A stretch of DNA of 9,800 nt from an uncultured Roseovarius sp. (lineage in GTDB: Bacteria; Pseudomonadota; Alphaproteobacteria; Rhodobacterales; Rhodobacteraceae), in NCBI GenBank assembly GCA_913055965.1, contig CAJXKX010000046.1, positions 1 through 9,800 on the forward strand. The letters are read 5' to 3'. Shown in pieces: positions 5,577 to 9,800 of the stretch. The stretch's first letter is position 1, and the number at the start of each line of letters is the position of its first letter. The notes under the pieces were generated by a model. The model made no database searches. It was not told the DNA's origin and was given only the letters and a program-made list of their open reading frames with translations. Position numbers and translations under genes: made by a program.

Positions 5577-7151
5577 ATGAATGTTTGCGAGATGAGTCAG
5601 GGTTCTGCAAACCTTGCTGAATATATCGGCCACTGTCTGAACAAGTTTCACGATAAGCCCGCTTACCACTGCCTTGGGCAGACGCTGACTTTTGGCGAGA
5701 TTGATGAGAAGTCCCGTCATCTCGCCCAGTGGCTTCAGCACGAATGCGGTCTCCAGGCCGGCGACCGCATTGCCATTCAGCTGCCGAACATCACTCAGTT
5801 CCCCATTGCCGCTTACGCTGCGCTGCGCGCCGGACTGGTGGTGGTCAACACCAACCCGCTGTACACACCGCGGGAAATGCAGCATCAGTTTTCCGACTCC
5901 GGGGCCAAGGCGCTGGTGATCCTCGCGGACTTCCTCGGCAAATACGAAGAGATTGAATCCTCCACCGATATTGAACACGTCCTGGTAACCGGCCCGGCGG
6001 ACCTGCTCGGGAAGGCGGTGGAAGGGCCAGAGGGCTACCACAGCTTTATGTCTGCGATTGAGCGCGGTGCAAACTGTGCCGAGCTGCGTGCCGTTGAAGC
6101 ACAGCGCGACGATATCGCGGTGCTGCAGTACACCGGTGGTACGACCGGTGTCGCCAAGGGCGCCTGTCTGAGTCACGCCAACCTGCTGGCCAATGCGGAG
6201 CAGATGCTTGAGCGCATTACCCAGCGCGGTAACGAAGGTGAAGAAATCTTCGTGTGCCCGCTGCCGCTGTACCACATTTACGCGTTTACCGTGAACATGC
6301 TGTCGCTGTTTGGCATGGGTAGCATGAATATCCTGATTCCGAATCCGCGCGATCTCGACGGTTTCGTGAAAATGATTTCCCCGTTCAAATTTACCGGTTT
6401 TGCCGGTATCAACACCTTGTTCGTGGGCCTGTGCCGCCACCCGGAATTCCAGAAGCTGGATTTCAGTGGTCTGAAAATGACCTTCTCCGGCGGTACTGCG
6501 CTGACCAGCAGCGCGGCCGCGCTGTGGCACAAGGTGACCAGCTGCCCGGTAACTGAGGGCTTTGGTCTGTCTGAGACCTCTCCGGTGATCAGCCTTAATG
6601 AATTTGGTCGAGAAGAAAACGGTACCGTCGGTACGGTATTGAAAGAGACCGAAGTCCAGGTGTGGGATGCGGAAGGTAACGCGTTGCCGCAAGGGGAAAG
6701 CGGGGAATTGGTCGTGCGTGGCCCGCAGGTGATGCTGGGTTACTGGAATCGCCCGGAAGAAACCGACAAAGTGCTGCAGAATGGCTTTTTCCGTACCGGT
6801 GATGTGGGCCTGATCCAGGATAACGGCAACATCCGCATTGTCGATCGTCTGAAAGACATGATCATCGTATCCGGCTTTAACGTTTACCCCAACGAAGTGG
6901 AAGACGTGCTCTGCCGCCACCCGCAGGTGGTGGAAGCTGCGGTGGTGGGTGTGCCCAGTGAACAGACCGGCGAAGCCGTGTGTGCGCACCTGGTCGTTGA
7001 CGGCGAGGTGGGAGAGCAGGAACTGATTGAGTTCTGCCGTACCGAGCTGACCGCTTACAAAGTGCCGAAGCAAATCGTAATTCGCACGGAGCTGCCAAAA
7101 TCCACCGTTGGCAAAATCCTGCGCAGAGAGCTTCGCACCGAGCCCGCCTGA
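5577..7151 (+). CDS. fadD: Long-chain acyl-CoA synthetase (FadD-type, AMP-binding)
   Basis: A 524-residue member of the adenylate-forming family. It activates fatty acids with ATP to acyl-AMP and then acyl-CoA, for beta-oxidation or lipid synthesis, normally at the inner face of the cytoplasmic membrane. Seen: P-loop-like YTGGTTGVAKGA (185-196), TEGFGLSETSP (326-336), FFRTGD (404-409), the fatty-acyl-CoA signature around RLKDMIIVSGFNVYPNEVE (424-442), and the catalytic lysine Lys513 in STVGKILRREL. The start ATG at 5577 has GGAGAA six bases upstream; the frame is open 27 codons further but lacks a site there. It is about 37 residues shorter at the N-terminus than E. coli FadD. Codon use (GAA, AAA, ATT common) differs from all genes left of 5300. 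A strong terminator follows, so it is probably transcribed alone or with the missing upstream gene. Chain-length preference cannot be read from sequence. Confidence 0.92.
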   Translation: MNVCEMSQGSANLAEYIGHCLNKFHDKPAYHCLGQTLTFGEIDEKSRHLAQWLQHECGLQAGDRIAIQLPNITQFPIAAYAALRAGLVVVNTNPLYTPREMQHQFSDSGAKALVILADFLGKYEEIESSTDIEHVLVTGPADLLGKAVEGPEGYHSFMSAIERGANCAELRAVEAQRDDIAVLQYTGGTTGVAKGACLSHANLLANAEQMLERITQRGNEGEEIFVCPLPLYHIYAFTVNMLSLFGMGSMNILIPNPRDLDGFVKMISPFKFTGFAGINTLFVGLCRHPEFQKLDFSGLKMTFSGGTALTSSAAALWHKVTSCPVTEGFGLSETSPVISLNEFGREENGTVGTVLKETEVQVWDAEGNALPQGESGELVVRGPQVMLGYWNRPEETDKVLQNGFFRTGDVGLIQDNGNIRIVDRLKDMIIVSGFNVYPNEVEDVLCRHPQVVEAAVVGVPSEQTGEAVCAHLVVDGEVGEQELIEFCRTELTAYKVPKQIVIRTELPKSTVGKILRRELRTEPA

Positions 7152-7166
7152 TCATCAGGGAACCAG

Positions 7167-7196
7167 AAAAACGCAGCCAATGGCTGCGTTTTTTTT
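7167..7196 (+). terminator. Rho-independent terminator of fadD
   Basis: AACGCAGCC, loop AAT, GGCTGCGTT, followed directly by a run of T residues to 7196, with matching A residues in front. The hairpin starts about 18 bases after the fadD stop. It is a textbook intrinsic terminator for the plus strand; the A run in front gives only a partial signal in the other direction. Confidence 0.93.
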
Positions 7197-7220
7197 GCCC
7201 TGGCGTAGCCACAATGGGCG

Positions 7221-7248
7221 TCGTCACCTCGTCAGTCTGATCTAATAT
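7221..7248 (+). promoter_or_regulatory. Possible promoter of the ClsC-type gene
   Basis: TCGTCA (7221-7226), 16-base spacer, TAATAT (7243-7248). The -10 is a good match and the -35 is moderate. It lies between the fadD terminator and the clsC-type gene, and a transcript from it would begin at or just inside the strong hairpin at 7252-7286. Sequence evidence only. Confidence 0.45.
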
Positions 7249-7251
7249 TTG

Positions 7252-7286
7252 GCAATAGCGCGCCCATCCGGGCGCAGTGCTATTGC
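7252..7286 (+). other. Two-tier hairpin in the leader of the ClsC-type gene
   Basis: The outer stem GCAATAGC (7252-7259) pairs perfectly with GCTATTGC (7279-7286). Directly inside, GCGCCC (7260-7265) pairs with GGGCGC (7270-7275) around loop ATCC. The result is a 14-bp stem with one 3-base bulge (AGT). It ends 15 bases before the start codon at 7302 and has no T run after it, so it is not an intrinsic terminator. It may influence translation or RNA stability, or serve as a protein-binding site in DNA. Confidence 0.6.
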
Positions 7287-7301
7287 ACTGGATCCGTAGA
7301 A

Positions 7302-8798
7302 ATGACCGCCGCAAACAATGCTTCACACAACGGCTCTTATTCGCTAGAGCCTGCGCGAGAGAATCGGCTCGCCGACGGGGTGATCAGAGTATCGGAGGGG
7401 CACAGTGACAACCAATCTGGTTTTCACCTGGTGCACGATGGTCTCTCCGCCTTTGTTGCCCGCGCGGTATTGGCTCAGGAAGCCGGAGTTTCCCTCGACC
7501 TCCAGTACTATATCTACAACGATGATACCTCCGGGCGTATTCTCACCGGCTTGTTGCTGCAGGCGGCAGACCGCGGTGTACGGGTGCGCCTGCTGGTGGA
7601 TGACCTCGGCACCCGGGTGACCAACCCCTGGGTATTGGCGATAGAAAACCATCCGAATATGGAAATCAGGGTGTTCAATCCCGTGGAAGGCCGCGGAGGT
7701 ATTCGGCGAGGCATCGAGCAGCTTCTGAATTTCGGCCGTATCAACCACCGCATGCACAACAAACTGCTGGTGTGTGATGGCAACGTTGCCATTACCGGTG
7801 GCCGCAATATTGCCGACGGCTATTTCTCCAAGGCAGAGACCGAGTTTCTCGACGTGGACGTGGTGGCCATTGGCGCGGTGGTAGAGGACGCGTCGGATAT
7901 CTTCGACGAATACTGGAACAGTGAAGTGGCCATCCCGGTCACCGAGCTGGCGCTGGCGGATGACGACACCTGCTCTCTCGAAAGCTTGCGGGATCGTGTC
8001 GACGACTACCTGAAAGGCGAGCGCGAGTCCGAATTCAGTCGCGCCCTGGAAAAATCCGACCTCGCGGAAAAGCTGAAGCAGGGCCAGGTCACGTTTCACT
8101 GGGGTCAGGGGACACTGTTCAGCGATCCTCCACGCAAGGTCCTCGATCGCGCCAATGTGCCGGTGAGCGACTACCCGGGCTACAAACTGGAAAAAATTCT
8201 CAAGGGTTGCAAAAAGCAGGTCCGCATTACCAATGCCTACCTGATACCCGGCGTTCCGGGCGTGGACCTGTTTTCCACCCTGCAGGAAATGGATGTGCAG
8301 GTAGATATCCTGACCAATGGACTGTCCACCAACGATGTTGCCGCCGTGCACGGCGCCTATTCGCGCTATCGCAAACCGCTGCTAGAGGCCGGGGTACAGC
8401 TCTACGAACTTCGACCGGTGGCCGAGCAGAAGCAGCGTTTGCACTGGTTCAAGGGAAAATCCCGCGCGAGTCTCCATGCCAAGACCTTCGTGCTGGATGA
8501 TGACCGCGCCTTTGTGGGCTCGATCAACCTCGACAGCCGCTCGATTATCCAGAACACGGAGATCGGCATGCTCATCGAAAATCCCGAGATCAATCGGCAG
8601 CTCAACGACCTGTTCGAAACCTGGACTGCCGGCGATGCCGCCTGGCAATTGTCTCTGGGTGATCACAACGATATCCACTGGACGGCCGAGAATGATGATG
8701 GAGACAGGGTGGAAGAAACGAAGGAGCCGGAAACCCGCTGGTGGCAGCGGCTGCTGGCGCGGATGTTGTCCCGGTTGCCGATTGAGGAGCAGATCTGA
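7302..8798 (+). CDS. clsC: Phospholipase D family protein, cardiolipin synthase C type
   Basis: A 498-residue protein with two phospholipase D active-site motifs: HNKLLVCD (His152, Lys154, Asp159) followed by GGRN, and HAKTFVLD (His392, Lys394, Asp399) followed by GSINLDSRS. It matches E. coli ClsC (YmdC) along its length: LDLQYYIYNDDTSGRIL, ADRGVRVRLLVDD, MHNKLLV, LTNGLSTNDVAAVHGAYSRY, ASLHAKTF, and the C-terminal AAWQLSLGDHNDIHW and WWQRLLARMLSRLP. E. coli ClsC makes cardiolipin from phosphatidylglycerol and phosphatidylethanolamine, with a partner protein YmdB; no ymdB lies nearby here, so the substrate is inferred. There is no signal peptide or membrane segment; an N-terminal stretch of about 40 polar residues precedes the family region. 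The ribosome binding site before 7302 is weak (GGAT). A moderate promoter and a strong leader hairpin lie upstream. Confidence 0.88.
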   Translation: MTAANNASHNGSYSLEPARENRLADGVIRVSEGHSDNQSGFHLVHDGLSAFVARAVLAQEAGVSLDLQYYIYNDDTSGRILTGLLLQAADRGVRVRLLVDDLGTRVTNPWVLAIENHPNMEIRVFNPVEGRGGIRRGIEQLLNFGRINHRMHNKLLVCDGNVAITGGRNIADGYFSKAETEFLDVDVVAIGAVVEDASDIFDEYWNSEVAIPVTELALADDDTCSLESLRDRVDDYLKGERESEFSRALEKSDLAEKLKQGQVTFHWGQGTLFSDPPRKVLDRANVPVSDYPGYKLEKILKGCKKQVRITNAYLIPGVPGVDLFSTLQEMDVQVDILTNGLSTNDVAAVHGAYSRYRKPLLEAGVQLYELRPVAEQKQRLHWFKGKSRASLHAKTFVLDDDRAFVGSINLDSRSIIQNTEIGMLIENPEINRQLNDLFETWTAGDAAWQLSLGDHNDIHWTAENDDGDRVEETKEPETRWWQRLLARMLSRLPIEEQI

Positions 8799-8833
8799 AC
8801 AAGGGGCGTGAGAGAATAATCAAGAAATAAACT

Positions 8834-8857
8834 CCGACCGGTATTGTTACCGGCCGG
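8834..8857 (-). terminator. Hairpin between two converging genes, probable weak terminator
   Basis: CCGACCGGTA (8834-8843), loop TTGT, TACCGGCCGG (8848-8857): a 10-bp stem with one A-C mismatch. On the minus strand it is followed by GAGTTTATTTCTT, a broken T-rich tract, so it best serves the outer membrane protein gene, which stops at 8879. On the plus strand an A run follows instead, which does not suit termination of the clsC-type gene, though a hairpin there could still protect the transcript end. Confidence 0.5.
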
Positions 8858-8878
8858 AAAAAACGTCGAAGATTCAGG

Positions 8879-9667
8879 TCACTTCGGGAACAGCATGACC
8901 CAGCTCATGCGAAACCCCCAGTCCTGGGACCCGGTTTCCGGGCTTTCTGCGTAGTATCGGGGGCCGGCCTGAATCTGGTAGGACTGTTTGCCCACCGTGA
9001 ATACCTTCGCCACCAGGAAATGCACCGGTACATTCCATTGCTCGGTTTCCCAGTCGTAAGTGGATTCGGTTTGCAGCGTGAAGGTCCAGGAATTGGGCGT
9101 GTTGTACGCGAGGAATGGTTGGACAAAGGTGCTGTTTACATCGGCGCGGTTGTCGCTGCCGGCAAAAGACCAGATATGGTTGACGAGTGAACCGACGGTC
9201 CAGGGTCCGGTTTGTTTCAGTACAACCCCGGTGGGGCCCGCTCCCCATTTTTCGGTGCCCAGCAGTGGTTCGGTACCTGTGGGTAACAGGAACACCGGAC
9301 CGACCCCCCAGGTAACGCCACCAGCGGTGGCTTCCTTGGGCGAAAAAAAGACGCTCTGTACGGTATCACCGAGGCCGGTCTGGTCGCCGCTGCCGGGAAA
9401 AATTTCTTCCTGGCTGATGACCGGAAGAATGGTGCGGCTGATCAGGTTCCATTCTTCGTTGATGGAAACCGGGATTACGGGCTGGATATTCATGGTGAAA
9501 CGGCGGCCGCCCTCGGTGGGGCCGACGCGGTTGTCCCAGTTGTTCTGGAAGGGAACACTGATCAGGCTGGATATCGGGTTGCTGAGCTTTTTGGCGAGAT
9601 CGGCGTCTGCGAGGGATGTGGCGCTCAATAGTGAAGCGAGAATGAAAACGGCGAAACGACAGTACAT
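8879..9667 (-). CDS. Outer membrane beta-barrel protein (MetA-pathway/'neuromedin U' type)
   Basis: A 262-residue protein with a clear signal peptide: MYCRFAVFILASLLSATSLA, probably cut after Ala20 before DADLAKK. The mature part has alternating short strands with many aromatic and Gly/Asn/Thr residues, as in transmembrane beta barrels, including FTMNIQPVIPVSINEEWNLI, GLGDTVQSVFFSPK, WGVGPVFLLPTGTE and YYAESPETGSQDWGFRMSWV. This pattern fits the family annotated as transporter, phenol MetA-pathway protein or, misleadingly, 'neuromedin U'. The family has no settled function; passive transport or a structural role is possible. The start ATG at 9667 has AGGTGG six bases upstream. It faces the clsC-type gene with an 80-base gap and a shared hairpin. 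No substrate can be inferred from the neighbours. Confidence 0.8.
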   Translation of the reverse strand: MYCRFAVFILASLLSATSLADADLAKKLSNPISSLISVPFQNNWDNRVGPTEGGRRFTMNIQPVIPVSINEEWNLISRTILPVISQEEIFPGSGDQTGLGDTVQSVFFSPKEATAGGVTWGVGPVFLLPTGTEPLLGTEKWGAGPTGVVLKQTGPWTVGSLVNHIWSFAGSDNRADVNSTFVQPFLAYNTPNSWTFTLQTESTYDWETEQWNVPVHFLVAKVFTVGKQSYQIQAGPRYYAESPETGSQDWGFRMSWVMLFPK

Positions 9668-9695
9668 AATTTGCCACCTGACTTTGGGGTACTAC

Positions 9696-9709
9696 AGGAA
9701 ATCTTTCCT
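9696..9709. promoter_or_regulatory. Inverted repeat AGGAAA-TC-TTTCCT upstream of the barrel gene
   Basis: A perfect 6-bp inverted repeat around 2 bases, about 30 bases before the start codon of the minus-strand barrel gene and just downstream of a weak -10-like TAGACT (minus strand). It could be an operator or a small leader hairpin. The rest of the upstream sequence to the right edge (9710-9800) shows no gene and no clear -35/-10 pair. Confidence 0.35.
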
Positions 9710-9800
9710 TAGTCTAGATGTACTCCGGGACTGACGTTCTCGTGCGTCGTGTATGTCGACTGGAAAATGGGAACGTTAGGGGGAATTACGCGGCACCTGG

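Noticed and set aside
5526..7073. A 515-codon open frame antisense to fadD
   Set aside because: It is complementary to a clear acyl-CoA synthetase with complete motifs; its translation is His/Gln-rich with no family resemblance, typical of the codon-bias shadow of a real gene.
7252..7286. The clsC-type leader hairpin as an intrinsic terminator
   Set aside because: No T run follows on either strand, and the fadD terminator at 7167-7196 already ends the upstream transcript.
7344..8351. A 335-codon minus-strand frame opposite the clsC-type gene
   Set aside because: Shadow of the phospholipase D gene, which has both catalytic motifs and matches ClsC end to end.
1..9800. CRISPR array, toxin-antitoxin pair, phage defence island, biosynthetic cluster or other new system
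   Set aside because: No spaced direct repeats were seen, and every sizeable coding region is accounted for by housekeeping, lipid or envelope genes. Nothing supports a new multi-gene system here.

Overview
The window reads as two unrelated genome pieces joined near position 5300. The left part (1 to about 5300) is very GC-rich, uses almost only G/C-ending codons, and carries a gene order I know from Rhodobacteraceae (Alphaproteobacteria). The right part (about 5300 to 9800) has lower GC, uses AAA, GAA and ATT codons freely, and encodes proteins of gammaproteobacterial type. A marine group such as Microbulbifer or its relatives is my guess from general protein resemblance only.

Left part, on the minus strand in transcription order: yceD (DUF177, linked to 23S rRNA accumulation), rpmF (ribosomal protein L32), plsX (phosphate acyltransferase), fabH (ketoacyl-ACP synthase III), ihfA (IHF alpha subunit), a MerR-family regulator, tRNA-Pro(GGG), and the 5' part of a long-form dCTP deaminase that runs off the left edge. 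The cluster ties ribosome supply to the start of fatty acid and phospholipid synthesis, with a nucleoid protein and a regulator downstream. plsX and fabH overlap by 4 bases. Promoter-like sequences lie before yceD, rpmF, ihfA and the tRNA. Divergent from yceD, on the plus strand, is the start of a BamE-type outer membrane lipoprotein gene.

The bamE frame keeps its lipoprotein signal and N-terminal half, then changes around 5295-5312 into an unrelated C-terminal tail. Base composition changes at the same place. An assembly chimera, mixed template or constructed join explains this more simply than a natural transfer, so gene neighbourhood should not be read across this point.

Right part: a long-chain acyl-CoA synthetase (fadD type) with a good ribosome binding site and a strong terminator; a ClsC-type phospholipase D/cardiolipin synthase whose leader contains a strong two-tier hairpin; and, convergent with it, an outer membrane beta-barrel protein of the MetA-pathway/'neuromedin U' type. 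All three deal with lipids or the envelope, but they are separate transcription units.

I found no CRISPR array, insertion sequence, prophage, toxin-antitoxin pair or defence system, and no convincing new system. The observations most worth a second look are the junction and several leader structures. No stretch over 300 bases lacks a gene.
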